From: Erinaceus europaeus
Lineage: Eukaryota; Chordata; Mammalia; Eulipotyphla; Erinaceidae
NCBI RefSeq assembly: GCF_950295315.1
Contig: NW_026647342.1
Span: 31,062-95,061, forward strand
Length of the DNA stretch: 64,000 nt
Reading direction: 5' to 3'
The position numbers were made by a program, and so were the translations under genes. Shown here in pieces: positions 1 to 9,926 of the stretch (the stretch's first letter is position 1; each line of letters begins with the position of its first letter). The notes beneath the pieces were generated by a model, which saw nothing but the letters and a program-made list of their open reading frames with translations, had not been told where the DNA came from and did not search any database.

Positions 1-40
1 CCACGTGCATTTAACTCGCTGCGCCACTGCCTGACCCCCA
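1..40 (-). mobile_element. SINE-A 5' end, cut by window edge
   Basis: Reverse complement reads as the start of the tRNA-derived SINE-A family seen many times here (G-rich start, then the A-box region and the 'gttaa..gcacgtgg' segment). The rest lies outside the window. Confidence 0.75.
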
Positions 41-187
41 TCTTTAATAGTTTAAACTGTTCAATTTAAACATATTTTCTTCTGATTATTAGTTTCCAAA
101 CACACATACACACTGAAAGCCATTTTTCTGAAACCATTCCCTTTTCAGACAGAAAGAACTACCTAACCCATTATCTCCTGCCTCCTT

Positions 188-780
188 TTTTTCCTCTTTT
201 TCTTGTTAAGTTTTAATTTTTTTTTACTGCCACCAGAGTTATTGATATAGCTCAGTGCCAGAGCTACAAATCCACTGCTCCCAAAAGTCACTTTTTTTAT
301 TTTCCCTTTTGTTGCCTTTGTTGTTTTTTATTGTTGTTGTAGTTATTATTGTTGTTGTTATCGATGTTGTTGGATAGGACAGAGAGAAGTGGAGAAAGGA
401 GGAAAAGACATTGAAGGCGAGAGAAAGACAGATACCTGCAGACCTGCTTCACCGTCTATGAAGCGACTCCCCTTCAAGTGGAGAGCCGGGGCTCAAACCG
501 GGATCCTTACCCTGGTCCTTGTGCTTTGTGCCACGTGCACTTAACCCACTGTGCTACCACCCAACTCCCCCAACAATGACTTTTTCCTTTTCCTCCCCTT
601 CTCTTTTCTCTTTTCACCTGATAGAATGGATACATGGACAGGGGAGGTGGAGATAGAGAGTTGCAGCCCTGACTCACTACTCGTGAAGCTTCCCCACTGC
701 AAGGGGGGATCCAGGGCTTGAACCTAGGTCCATGTGCACGGTAATATGTGCACTGAACTGGGTATGCCATCACCTGGTCC
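188..780 (-). mobile_element. SINE-B copy with SINE-A inserted in its tail
   Basis: The SINE-B body occupies about 572-780 on the minus strand. Its T-rich (A-tail) end lies at about 188-215. A 17-bp imperfect target duplication flanks the whole unit (171-187 and 781-797, starting TTATCTCCTGC in both). The SINE-A in the middle is therefore a later insertion. Confidence 0.75.
216..571 (-). mobile_element. SINE-A, full length with long tail
   Basis: tRNA-derived SINE on the minus strand. The head lies at about 480-571, the body with 'gcagacctgcttcacc' at about 430-465, then a (GTT)n-rich stretch. A second tail module reads in reverse as 'ggccaccaggagca..ggattcatagtgcc..gcactgagccc'. It is nested in SINE-B. 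Confidence 0.8.
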
Positions 781-797
781 TTATCTCCTGCTTCCTT

Positions 798-2096
798 AAC
801 AATAATTCCTGTGTCATTCCAAGCAGAAGTGTTCTACACTAAAAGATGAACTAATATGTAAAGCCTTGTACAGGTAGGTTGGGTCAGAGATTGACATGTA
901 AATCACAGTGTTTGGAACTCTTGGGAATATTCCCTAATAGAAAAAAGGCTACAGCTAGTCTTCTTCTTCCTTCTGCTACTGACCTGGAATACAGCTGAGA
1001 TTACTGGAACATTCACAGTTGCCTAGGAAAATGAGGTAACTTAAGATGGATATCAATTGTAAGTCAGTAGAGATTCACTATTAAAAATAAAGGCTGGGCT
1101 AATAGAAAACAGTGGGTGGCTATAATCTTCATTTCCCCCAAGGAACCACCTTGGGTTTCTGACCATTGCACTTCATAAATATATGAGAGAAAGCACTTTT
1201 TCCTGTTGCTTAATTTGCCTTGACATGAACTAGATACCTGACTTATGCCGCTGAAGCTATCTGTGATTAAAGTCAACCACACCCCAGAATTGGAGGTCAG
1301 CAGTGCTTCCCTCCTGCAGCTAGGTTGACGCATATCCCTAAATACCCTGAAGATTTCACACTTTATAAAATGGGATTTTCTAGAACAATCAACTTGGTGC
1401 CATTCACTCCATGCAGTGTTTCAAATATCCATATTGATGGGGTAGCCCTCTCACTTTCACTGCTGAAAAGTCATCTCACTGTACATGGACCAACCTTTGG
1501 TTATTTCAAAAAGCCGTATGTCCTTGGAAGCCAACACACATTTGACACTCTTGCAGATTCACTCCCTTGCTATGTGGTCCAAACTTCTCCTGAGTGGAGA
1601 AGAGTCTGCACATCTGGACAAGAGTCTCTGGACCCCAGGGCAAGTGTGTTTATACTGTTCCAGCTACTGTGAAATCACACCCGTGTGCAGGTATTCAGTG
1701 GTTGTCGGTTTTGACGTTCATTTTCTCGGCAAGCCTTCCTCCCCGCTATTTAGTTCTGATAGCCAAGACTGTGTGGTTGTGGCTCAAGCACACTTCTGAG
1801 ATATTGGGGGGAGAGCACGGCAAGTGAATATCACAGTAAAGTGAATCACAAGAATCATTGGTTTCAGAATGGTCCAGATGCCATGGATAGCTATAAAGCA
1901 TGCCATAGCATTGTGTCTAAGGCAACATATGTCACTTAATTGAAAACACTTCATTGCTGAAAAAATGCTAACCACCATCAAGGCCTTCAGCAAGTTGTGA
2001 TCTTTTTGCTGGTAGAGGGTCTAGCTTTGATAGTGATGGTGTCCACTGCTCAGGGAGGGGGCATTACTGAATGTTGGGGTGACCGTGACCACTTCT
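798..2096. other. single-copy sequence, no gene seen
   Basis: No repeat family, conserved frame or RNA gene could be recognised in about 1.3 kb. Reading frames of 104-115 codons around 1325-1799 overlap each other in different frames, and none resembles a known protein. Confidence 0.5.
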
Positions 2097-2350
2097 TTCT
2101 TTTTTTGCCACCATAACTATGACTGGAGCTCGGTACCCACATGACTCAATCACTCCTGACAGCCATTTTTCTTTTCTTTGGTTAGAGGGTGAGCGATAGG
2201 GAAAGTGAGAGAGGAAGTGACTCCACCACTCTTCTCTACTATTTGTGAAGCTTCCTTCCTGCAGGTGCTCCCATGTGCTGACCCAAGGCTGGAACCTGGG
2301 TCTTCCTACCCGGCAAGGTATGTACTCTACTGAATAATCCACCAGCCCCC
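2097..2350 (-). mobile_element. SINE-B-like element, diverged
   Basis: The minus strand shows the family-B pattern: a start near 'ggctggtggatt', a B-box-like segment, the 'gaagcttcacaaat' body and a T/A-rich tail at the low end. It is older and more diverged than its neighbours. Confidence 0.6.
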
Positions 2351-2366
2351 CTGATCACAGCAATTT

Positions 2367-2587
2367 CTTTTTAAGTTTTTTAGTTACCTTTATTTATTGA
2401 TCGGAGAGAGATAGTCAGAAATCCAGAGGGAAGGGAAAAACAGAGAGGGAGAGAGACAGAAAGTCACTTGCAGCCCTGCTTCACCACTCGCAAAGCTTTC
2501 CCCCTGCAAGAGGTGACTGGGGACTTGAACCCAGGACCTTGTGCACTGTAATATGTGCACCTCACCTGGGCCACCACCTGGCCCCCT
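2367..2587 (-). mobile_element. SINE-B
   Basis: Nearly full-length SINE-B on the minus strand, with the head next to 2587 and the tail 'aataaataaaggtaact' at the low end. The short direct repeat ACAGCAATTT at 2357-2366 and 2588-2597 fits a target duplication. Confidence 0.8.
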
Positions 2588-2941
2588 ACAGCAATTTTCC
2601 TTAAAGTAAGACAAAAGAAGACACGGATTGCTTGCACTGGCTCTTCCTCGTTGAAAGACTTCTCTATGGCATGCACTGCTGTTTGGTGCCATTGTATCCA
2701 CATGAAGTTCTTTCACAGTTGAAGTCAAATTCAGTGTAGTCGCAATGCCTTCACCAGGAGTTGAGTGCATCTCAAGAAACTCTTTTTGTACTCACCCATA
2801 AGAAGCAGCTCCTCATTCATTCAGCCTGCCCATGAGGCTGGAAGGGTCCATTCATACCTTCCGACTCCGCTCCTAAATCTGGGTCTCTTGTTATTTCTCT
2901 ACAGCTACAATGGCTTCCAAATCAAAGGTAACAGTTACCAC

Positions 2942-3310
2942 TGTTGTTTTCTCCAGGCAGGCTTCACAGGCGGGTAACAGATGACCAGAAACTCGTAGCT
3001 GAGCTGAGAACACAGTTCAATCTTTATTCACCAGTGGGCAAACAGTCCAACACCTAATCACCACACCATGTGCTCCTCCATCTTTCTCCTCTGGCAGCAG
3101 AGAGGAACCCAGGAAGTACGTAGGGTAGGATAGGGGGCTGGGAGAAGGGAGAAGCGTGAAACTAGCAAGTGCTAAACCAAATCTCCCGGAGGTGGGGGGA
3201 GTGAGACCAAACCAATGTAACAGAAAAGACCATGTAAATAGATGACAATGTCAAGCAATGTAACAGAAGCAGAACTAGATCCCAGAAACAGAACTAGAAG
3301 CATACCAACA
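2942..3310 (-). mobile_element. solo LTR, class II ERV, LTR family 2
   Basis: The minus strand begins TGTTGGTATGCTTCTAG and ends AACAACA, so it has the TG...CA termini of an LTR. A perfect 6-bp target duplication TACCAC lies at 2936-2941 and 3311-3316. A poly(A) signal (AATAAA in minus sense) lies near 3020. The end section ('catctgttacccgcc..tgaagcc') and the first 17 bases match the LTR at 49961-50382. Six-base duplications are typical of class II (beta-like) retroviruses. No internal retroviral sequence is present. Confidence 0.88.
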
Positions 3311-3471
3311 TACCACTGAAGATCACAAATTCCCAAATCACCGTAAGAGAGAGGACAGCAAAGACAATGTTTGAAACATTCAGAGAATTACCAAAATTTG
3401 ACACATGAATGTGAGCACATGCTCCTCAGAAAAAATGGTGCCGAAACACTTTTAAGAGGCTGGTATTTAAA

Positions 3472-4036
3472 TTATTATTATTATTTTATTTATTGGATAG
3501 AGACAGAGAGTAACTGATTGAGAAGGGGAAACAGAGGGAGAGAAAAAGAAAGACACCACAGCCCTGCTTCACTACTCGTGAAGCTTTCCCCCTCACCCTA
3601 ACCCCACAGAGGTGGTGTTTGGGCGCTTGAATCAGGGTCTTTTTTTGCCTCCAGGGTTATTGCTGGGGCTCAGTGCCAGAACCATGAATCCACTGCTCCT
3701 GGAGGCCATTTTTCCCCCTTTTGTTGTCCTTGTTGTTGTAACCTTGTTGTTGTTGTTGATGTCATTTGCTGTTTGATAGGACAGAGAGAAATGGAGAGAG
3801 GAGGGGAAAGACAGAGATAGGGAGAGAAAGATAGACATCTGCAGACATGCTTCACTGCCTGTGCAGCGACTCCCGGCAGGTGGGGAGCCAGGGACTGGAA
3901 CCGGGATTTTTATGCTGGTCCTTGCGCTTTACGCCACGTGTGCTTAACCCGCTGTGCTGCCACCCGACCCCCAAACTGGGGTCTTTATCTTCTGTAACAT
4001 ATGAACTCTACAAAGTGTGCCACTGTCTGACTGCCA
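3472..4036 (-). mobile_element. SINE-B split by a SINE-A
   Basis: The 3' part of the SINE-B is at 3472-3642 and its 5' part resumes at about 3979-4036 (minus strand). Between them is a complete SINE-A. The repeated GGGTCTTT on both sides (3635-3642, 3979-3986) is the target duplication of the SINE-A. Confidence 0.75.
3643..3978 (-). mobile_element. SINE-A, long-tail form
   Basis: Full-length minus-strand SINE-A. The head is near 3970, the (GTT)n stretch at about 3720-3765, and the extra tail module ('ggcctccaggagcagtggat..') at about 3650-3710. It interrupts an older SINE-B, so it is the younger of the two. Confidence 0.82.
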
Positions 4037-4544
4037 GCAAGAGCCAGGTTCACCACCAAATTCAATCTGCAAATACTGCAGTGTGGATAAGTGCAGAAAT
4101 GCAAAGCGCAGTAAGGTGAGCACAGCCTGACTATTGCTTCAATTCTTACTTTGCTGAATGGCCATCCCCTTCAAAGGATGTTGAGTCTGTTGATCTCCCT
4201 CTCACACTGTTTCAGTCAACTATTGGTCCTGTTTTCTGTCTCTGTGAAGGCCCATGTCTGCATCATACCTGCATCACAGGTGAGTACCTGTGCCCATCAC
4301 TTGTCCTGTCACACGTTCTCTAGCCTGGTGACTTATCTCTCCAGCTTTACCCTATCTCTCCTTTCACAGAGAATTGAGATTCAGTGCAATTGAATAAATC
4401 AATCATTTCCTGATGGCTGAGTTTCTTTACTCTTAGCATGGTCTCATTTATCTTTATCTAACTCAAGGACAGAAATATTTTTTAAAATTCATATTTTTCT
4501 CCTCAAAAATCTTAACGATATCACTTCTAAAGGATGAGATATTG
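4037..4544. other. single-copy sequence, nothing recognised
   Basis: About 500 bases with no recognisable repeat or coding signal. Confidence 0.45.
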
Positions 4545-4668
4545 TGGCTGGGGGGTGTGGTTCAGCTGATGGAATGCACACTCTGTGAGCAGGAGGCCCC
4601 AGGTTCGATCCGCAGCAACACAGAAGACCCAGGAGTGCTTTATGATAAACTTAACTTTTTTTCTTTCT
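4545..4668 (+). mobile_element. old tRNA-derived SINE fragment
   Basis: Contains an A-box-like 'tggttcagctgatgg' and a B-box-like 'ggttcgatccg' about 45 bases apart, followed by an A/T-rich end. It is a different, older family than SINE-A and SINE-B. Related pieces occur at 5737, 16945, 45358 and 46580. Confidence 0.55.
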
Positions 4669-5736
4669 CTCAACCATTTGTCCAGAACTGATGATGACTC
4701 CTTTGCTCCAAATGTTTATTTTTGCTTATGTTCCTTTTTCTGTTTGGGAAAGCTCCCATTTTTCCCAGAAAGATGAAGGCTGTATGTCAGCCTTCACTGA
4801 TGCCTTATCCATTTCTCCTGAAATGTCCTTGCAAGTCTTCCTTTTCAGCTTTTCCAGGAAGCTAGCAGTCACCTGCAGACGCTAGTGGGTTATTTCCAGT
4901 GCACTGCTTTGGAGTCACTGAGCATGGCCAAGCACTGAATGTAACATGTTGGAACTGCATCCAACCTCAGACACATTATTATTCATGCTTGTGTTTTTGC
5001 AAATAATTAATGCCCCTTTTCTTTGTTACTGTTTTCCTTCTCTGGAACCCCAGCAATCAGAGAGTCCTCAGACATTTCAGCATGTATTGCCATTCATGTT
5101 CCCACCAGAGCTGCAATTAGGCTGTCAGGAGGAGTCAGTGCTGGCCCCAGAGAGCAGCAGTGTCTGTCATTCCCTGGCTGAGTCAGGCAGGAGTGGACAC
5201 CTTCTCCTCCCTATCAGGCCTCCAGGTTGTGGTGTTACAAAGAGGAAGAGGCTTCCTGACTCCTATGGCACACAGCACACCCAGCACATTGACCACCATG
5301 GAGACACATGGCAGCTTGTCCATGCCTACAGTAGACTTGTACTATCCTCAGAGGAATCCTGACATGAGGAGGTGGGGCAACTGTGATTCAATCTACATGA
5401 GTGGATGTGATGGGTTGATGACTGCTCACCAGGGCAAGATCACCTGGTAGTGGTCTGTCTACTCAGGGATGGAGTACATTTGTCAGCCTCCCAAGATAGG
5501 GAGGCAGATAAGAGGGTAATATTTGCTTTGTAAGACATTAGAAACCTGAGACATGTAGGCTTGGGAAAGCTGATTGCTTCCAGATCCTTAATATGAAGAT
5601 AAGAAATTAAAATTGCTTCTAATTAAAAAAAAAACACTAAGACCTCATGGTTGGATAAAGTTGATTGGATTAAGGTGTGACCTTTTCAAGTCTGAAACTC
5701 TTCAGGAATCCAAAGAAAGAAAGAAGAATGACAGAA
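4669..5736. other. single-copy sequence, no gene recognised
   Basis: A 138-codon open frame (4946-5362) and an overlapping 96-codon frame (5160-5450) are present, but neither resembles a family I know and there is no clear exon structure. Confidence 0.45.
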
Positions 5737-5893
5737 AGGGCTGGAGAGACAAGATAATGGTTTTGCTGAAGACTTTGATGCCTGTAGCTCCAAGGCCTCA
5801 GGCTCAATTCCCTATACCACCATAAACCAGAGTTGAGTATTTTCTGGTATTTCTCTCTGTATCTCTCTCATTAAAATACAATAAATATACTAA
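5737..5893 (+). mobile_element. old tRNA-derived SINE
   Basis: Starts 'ggctggagagacaa', has a B-box-like segment 'ggctcaattccc' and a tail with ATTAAAATACAATAAAT. It is diverged. Confidence 0.55.
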
Positions 5894-5894
5894 A

Positions 5895-6478
5895 GAGGTT
5901 GTGGGGTCAAAGAAACCCTCCTGCACTGCAGGTGGGAACGTAAATGGATCCAACCCCTGTGGAGAGCAGTCTGGAGAACTCTCAGAAGCCTAAAAATAGA
6001 CCTACCCTATGACCCTACAATCCCCCTCCCAGGAACCAAGCACACCTACCCGAAAATACCTGTGTATAACTATGACCACAGAAGCACAATTTGTAATAGC
6101 TAAAACCTGGAAGCAACCCAGATGTCCAACAACAGATGCATGGCTGAGAAAAATGTGGCGTATATACACTACTCAGCTATTAAAAATGGTGAGTTCACCT
6201 TCCTTGCCCCATCTTGGTTGAAGCTTGGAGGAATTATGTTAAGTGAGATAAGCCAGAAAGAGAAAGAGGAGTATGGGATGATCCCACTCATAAGAGCAGA
6301 AGTTAAGAAAGAACAGAATGGGAAACACAAAGGAGAATTTGGACTAGGTTTGGAAAATTGCACCAAAGTAAAAAGGCTCTGGGGGGAAGGGTAGATTTTC
6401 AGGTCCACTATAAGGGAGTGGGAGTAGGGACACATACTTTTGGAGGTGGGAATAGTGTTAAATTATGCTTCTATTAAC
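5895..6478 (+). mobile_element. L1 3' end, 5'-truncated
   Basis: The end of L1 ORF2 ('ggagagcagtctggagaactc', 'tggaagcaacccagatgtccaac') runs into the L1 3' UTR. It matches the L1 copies at 14988, 53775 and 56096 up to about 6390, then a different terminal 3' UTR type follows (compare 27990 and 41450). The reading frames are broken. Confidence 0.8.
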
Positions 6479-6824
6479 TTATAATCTTATAAATCACTAT
6501 TTATTCAATATGTCAGGAAAAATATATTGAATATATTGAGTTATTTAAATGCCTAGATTTTAGTTTTGAGTATATATTTCTTTAGTCTAAGCACTTAATG
6601 TTTCAAATTGGTAAACTGATTGAATTCAGACACTGGGATTAAATTGTGAAAGCATTTCTAAAAATAACATTTTTTTCAAATATTAAATTACCTACAATCT
6701 TATACCATGTAGATCAGAATCAACTGGTTCTGTCAGTATCTAAGATACAGATATTTGTAAATCGCATTAGATGACATAAATCATGGTGAGGTCATGTAAG
6801 ATACAATAAATCCTAATCATGGGA
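6479..6824. other. AT-rich sequence, nothing recognised
   Basis: Roughly 350 bases of AT-rich DNA with no repeat or coding match that I can see. Confidence 0.45.
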
Positions 6825-7012
6825 TTTTTCAAAGTAAACCAAGCTCCCAAAATAACGTAGTTATAATAAGAATATTATCTGTTGCCTTCTTAAACTCTAA
6901 GACAGCAAGGAACTTTCCACATTTTTCTTTACAATCTATATTTATCCCAGTCCTGGAACTTCTGAGACTTTGCTTGTATATCTTGACTCCTTTCTCTTTT
7001 TCTTTTCATATT
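6825..7012 (-). mobile_element. fragment of LINE-like family B
   Basis: The text around 'gttgcctt cttaaactctaagacagca' to 'tcccagtcctggaac' closely parallels 31000-31140, part of the long minus-strand family-B copy. The orientation is inferred from that match. Confidence 0.5.
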
Positions 7013-7023
7013 TAAAAAAATTT

Positions 7024-7180
7024 CATTAGTGAACCCCTGGTTCCCACCTGCAGAAGGAAAGCTTTTCAAGTGGTGAAGCAGGACTGCTGGTGTCTTTCTC
7101 TCTCCCTGTCTCCCCTACCCTCTCGATTTCTGACTGTCTCTATCCAATAAATAAAGATAATAAAAATATTTTAAAACACT
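7024..7180 (+). mobile_element. SINE-B, 5'-truncated
   Basis: Starts within the SINE head ('cctggttcccacctgcag'), then shows the family-B body and the tail 'ccaataaataaagataat'. The tRNA-like promoter boxes are missing. Confidence 0.8.
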
Positions 7181-7184
7181 AAAA

Positions 7185-7503
7185 ATTTTTCATTAGTGAC
7201 TTAATATTGATTTACAAAATTATAAGGTAATAGGAGTATAATTCTGCACCATTCCCACCATCAGAGTACTGTAACCCCAATTTCTCCATATCAAAGTACA
7301 ATAGTCTTTACATACATAAAATTTCCATGTAACAATAAAACCCACCTAGGTCCTCCTCTGCCATCATATGTCAGGACTTGAACCTCTCCCTCACCCACGC
7401 CAGAGTCTTTAAGTCTTTTACTTTAGTGCAATGCATCAGCTCTAGTCCAAGTTCTGCTTAGAGTTCTCCCTTCTGATCTTGTTTTTCTTTATCTTTTCTA
7501 TCT
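7185..7503 (-). mobile_element. L1 3' UTR, 5'-truncated copy
   Basis: Reverse complement of the hedgehog-type L1 3' end ('caccaaagtaaaagactctgg', 'aactattgtatttac'), diverged. It is the first of three consecutive L1 3' ends, all on the minus strand. Confidence 0.75.
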
Positions 7504-7507
7504 TTCT

Positions 7508-7865
7508 TCTTTTTATTTCTTTATTGGGGGATTAATGTTTTACATTCCACAGTAAATACAATAGTTTGAACATGCATAACATTTCCCAGTTTTCCATATA
7601 ACAATAAAGCCCCCACTAGGTCCTCTGTCATCCTTTTCCAGGACCTGTACTCTCCCCCCAACCCACCCACCCCAGAGTCTTTTACTTTGGTGCAATACAC
7701 CAATTCCAGTTCAGGCTCTACTTGTGTTTTCTCTTCTGATCTTGTTTTGCAACTTCTGCCTGAGAATAAGATCGTCCCATATTCATTCTTTTGTTTCTGA
7801 CTTCTCTCATTTAATATGATCTCTTCAAGATCCATCCAAGATGGGGTAAAGAAGGTAAATTCACC
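7508..7865 (-). mobile_element. L1 3' end, 5'-truncated copy
   Basis: Minus-strand L1 3' UTR plus the last part of ORF2 ('ttaagtgagataagtcagaaac'-like). It ends at the low side in the typical 'ccccaataaagaaat' sequence. It is less diverged than its neighbours. Confidence 0.82.
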
Positions 7866-7930
7866 ATGACCTTGAGACTTTGGAGCCTCAGGAATAAAAG
7901 TCTCTTTGCCTAATCATTATGCCATCTACC
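7866..7930 (-). mobile_element. old SINE fragment
   Basis: The reverse complement reads 'ggggtagatggcataatgat..gcctgaggctcc', the head of an old tRNA-derived SINE. It is short and diverged. Confidence 0.45.
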
Positions 7931-8214
7931 CCTGTTCGCATTTCTCTGTTTTCCACATAACTGTTCAACCCCCCTTTAGGTCCTTCTCTGCCAACATGTT
8001 CCAGGACTTGAACCCTCCCCCATCCCAGAGTCCTTTACTTTGGTGTAGTATATCAGACCCAGTCCAAGTTCTGCTTTGTATTTATTGTTTAACTTTTTTT
8101 CTTATTTTGTAATTGGATTAATTTCATTGATGGTGCCATTAAAATTTAGATGGAAAAGAGTTCTGCCAATATTTTCTTCTATGTACTTGATAGTTTCTGG
8201 CCTAACATCCAAGG

Positions 8215-8640
8215 GCTGTGGAAATCCTCTACTATTACTGTGTTGCTGTTAATATATTGCTGTCGCCATTTCAGTAGGTGTTTGATGTATTTAGATGCCT
8301 CTCATTCAGTGCATAGATGTTAATAATCATAAGACCTCTTGATTGGCTGATTCTCTGAGCATTTAGTAATATCCATCCCTATCACTTTAAATTTTATTTG
8401 TTTTAAGGTCTATCTGAGAATAGCTGTTCCTGTCCCTTTTTTGTGGTTCATTGGCTTCTGTGGTAGTTTTTCATCCTTTCATTTTGAGTCTGTGTTTGTC
8501 TTGTTGAATTAGGTGGATTCCTACAGACAACACATGGTTGGGCTGTGTTTTCTGATCCATCTTCTTACTCTGTACCTTTTTTATAGGTAAATTCAGGCCA
8601 TTGACAATTATTGATATTATAGAATGAAGATATGAAGATA
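8215..8640 (-). pseudogene. L1 ORF2 endonuclease-domain remnant
   Basis: The minus-strand translation contains, with stops, the recognisable L1 endonuclease stretches 'VNGLNLPIK' near 8600, 'KHRLKMKG' near 8480 and 'INIYALN' near 8310. These correspond to the N-terminal part of L1 ORF2p, which nicks target DNA. Several stops and frame changes make it non-functional. Confidence 0.75.
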
Positions 8641-8708
8641 TTTTAATGCCATTATTCTAAAATTTTAAAGTGTTCTGATATATGGTATGTTTATGGTGAT
8701 ATGATAGT

Positions 8709-8975
8709 TTATAGGAGGCCTTTCAGAACTTCTTGCAAGGAAGGCTTGGTGATAGTTGATTCCTTCAACTGTTCCTTGTCTGAGAAGGTTTTTATGTCTC
8801 CATTTAGTTTGAATGACAGTTTAGCAGGATACAGTAGTCTTGATAGAAAACCTTTCTCGTTGAGTGCTCGATTTATATCTTGCCATTCTCTTCTGGCCTG
8901 TAGTGTTTGTGTGGAGAAATCTGCTGCTAATCTTATGGGTTTCCTCTGTAGGTAACTGGTTTTCTCTTGCAGCAT
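8709..8975 (-). pseudogene. L1 ORF1p C-terminal domain remnant
   Basis: An open stretch of 88 codons on the minus strand holds the conserved L1 ORF1p C-terminal domain: 'KPIRLAADFSTQTLQARREW' early, then 'YPAKLSF' and 'GDIKTFSDK'. L1 ORF1p is the RNA-binding chaperone of L1. The N-terminal coiled-coil part should lie at higher coordinates and is broken by stops and by the solo LTR at 9436-9926. This is a decayed copy, not a working gene. Confidence 0.88.
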
Positions 8976-9435
8976 TCAATATCTTTTTTTATCCTTATTC
9001 ATTTCCATTCTAAATATGATGTGTCTTGGTGTGTTTAAGTCTGGGTTAATTCTGTTTGGGATCCTCTGGGCTTCTTGAACCTTTATTATGTCTTTTATGT
9101 TGTCTAGAGTAGGGAATTTCTTAGCAACTATGTCCTGTAGAATGCTTTCTTCCCCCCCCCTCTTTCCTCCTCTGGCAAGCCAATAATATATATATTACTT
9201 CTTTTGAATTCATCCCATAGGTCTCTGTTATTGTTTTCAGTATCTCTTAATCTCTTTTTGAGATCTCTTATTTATTTCTTACTTTTCTCTAATTCATCCT
9301 CAGTCTTGCTAGTTCTGTTTTCTGTCTCACTTATTCTATTCCTCTCTCCTCTGTTGGTTTCTGTAGTTCAGCTATTTTGTTACTCTGTTCTGATACCGTA
9401 TTTGCTTATTCAGCTAGCTGTGTTCATAGCTCAGC

Positions 9436-9926
9436 TGTTGTAATTTAACTTAAAAAGTGGTTTGTGGGGGCTGCTGCAACATGTAAAAGGATTCACAGTG
9501 GGGAGCTGGGAACTAGTTTAAACAACACAAGGTTTATTAGGGTAAAACATGTAAAAGGAAAAATAAGCACTTATCATCAAGAATTAAGAGTACGCTAGGA
9601 CCATAAAGTCTGAATATAGTTATCAAAAGTTTAGTCCCATAAGATAAACAATTATCAGTTCTGGTAAAGGTTGCTCATGGCTGTAGAGGGGTCTAAAAGT
9701 TTACCAGCTAGCAAAGTCACATGTGTTCAGTTCCCAGCAGAAGTAGCCATGGCGGATACCTGGCGCACCTCCACTAAGATGCTTCTGACCAGGAGAAGCA
9801 GCAGCAGTCAAAGAGAGTGACCTGCTCAAAGTCCTTTGCTTTTATATATTCCCTCCTCTGAAGCACCTCCTCAGGGTGACGTCATTTGTATGCTAATAGT
9901 CCCAAACTCCTGTTGGGATCACAACA
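9436..9926 (-). mobile_element. solo LTR, class II ERV, LTR family 1
   Basis: The minus strand begins TGTTGTGATCCCAACAGGAG and ends ATTACAACA. A perfect 6-bp target duplication CTCAGC flanks it (9430-9435 and 9927-9932). It contains a palindromic CRE-type site TGACGTCA at 9877-9884, a TATA-like element near 9840-9848 and, in minus sense, AATAAA near 9530. It is inserted into L1 ORF1 sequence. The copy at 48926-49406 is the same family on the opposite strand. Confidence 0.92.
9877..9884. promoter_or_regulatory. CRE-like palindrome in LTR U3
   Basis: A perfect TGACGTCA, the consensus site of CREB/ATF factors, lies upstream (in LTR sense) of the TATA-like element. The related LTR at 48926 has TGAGGTCA at the matching place. 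Activity is unknown. Confidence 0.5.

Noticed and set aside
4585..4630. tRNA gene
   Set aside because: Only box-like pieces of an old SINE. No complete cloverleaf can be formed.
4946..5450. Two overlapping open frames (138 and 96 codons) as a possible processed pseudogene
   Set aside because: I recognise no parental protein, and there is no A-tail or target duplication.
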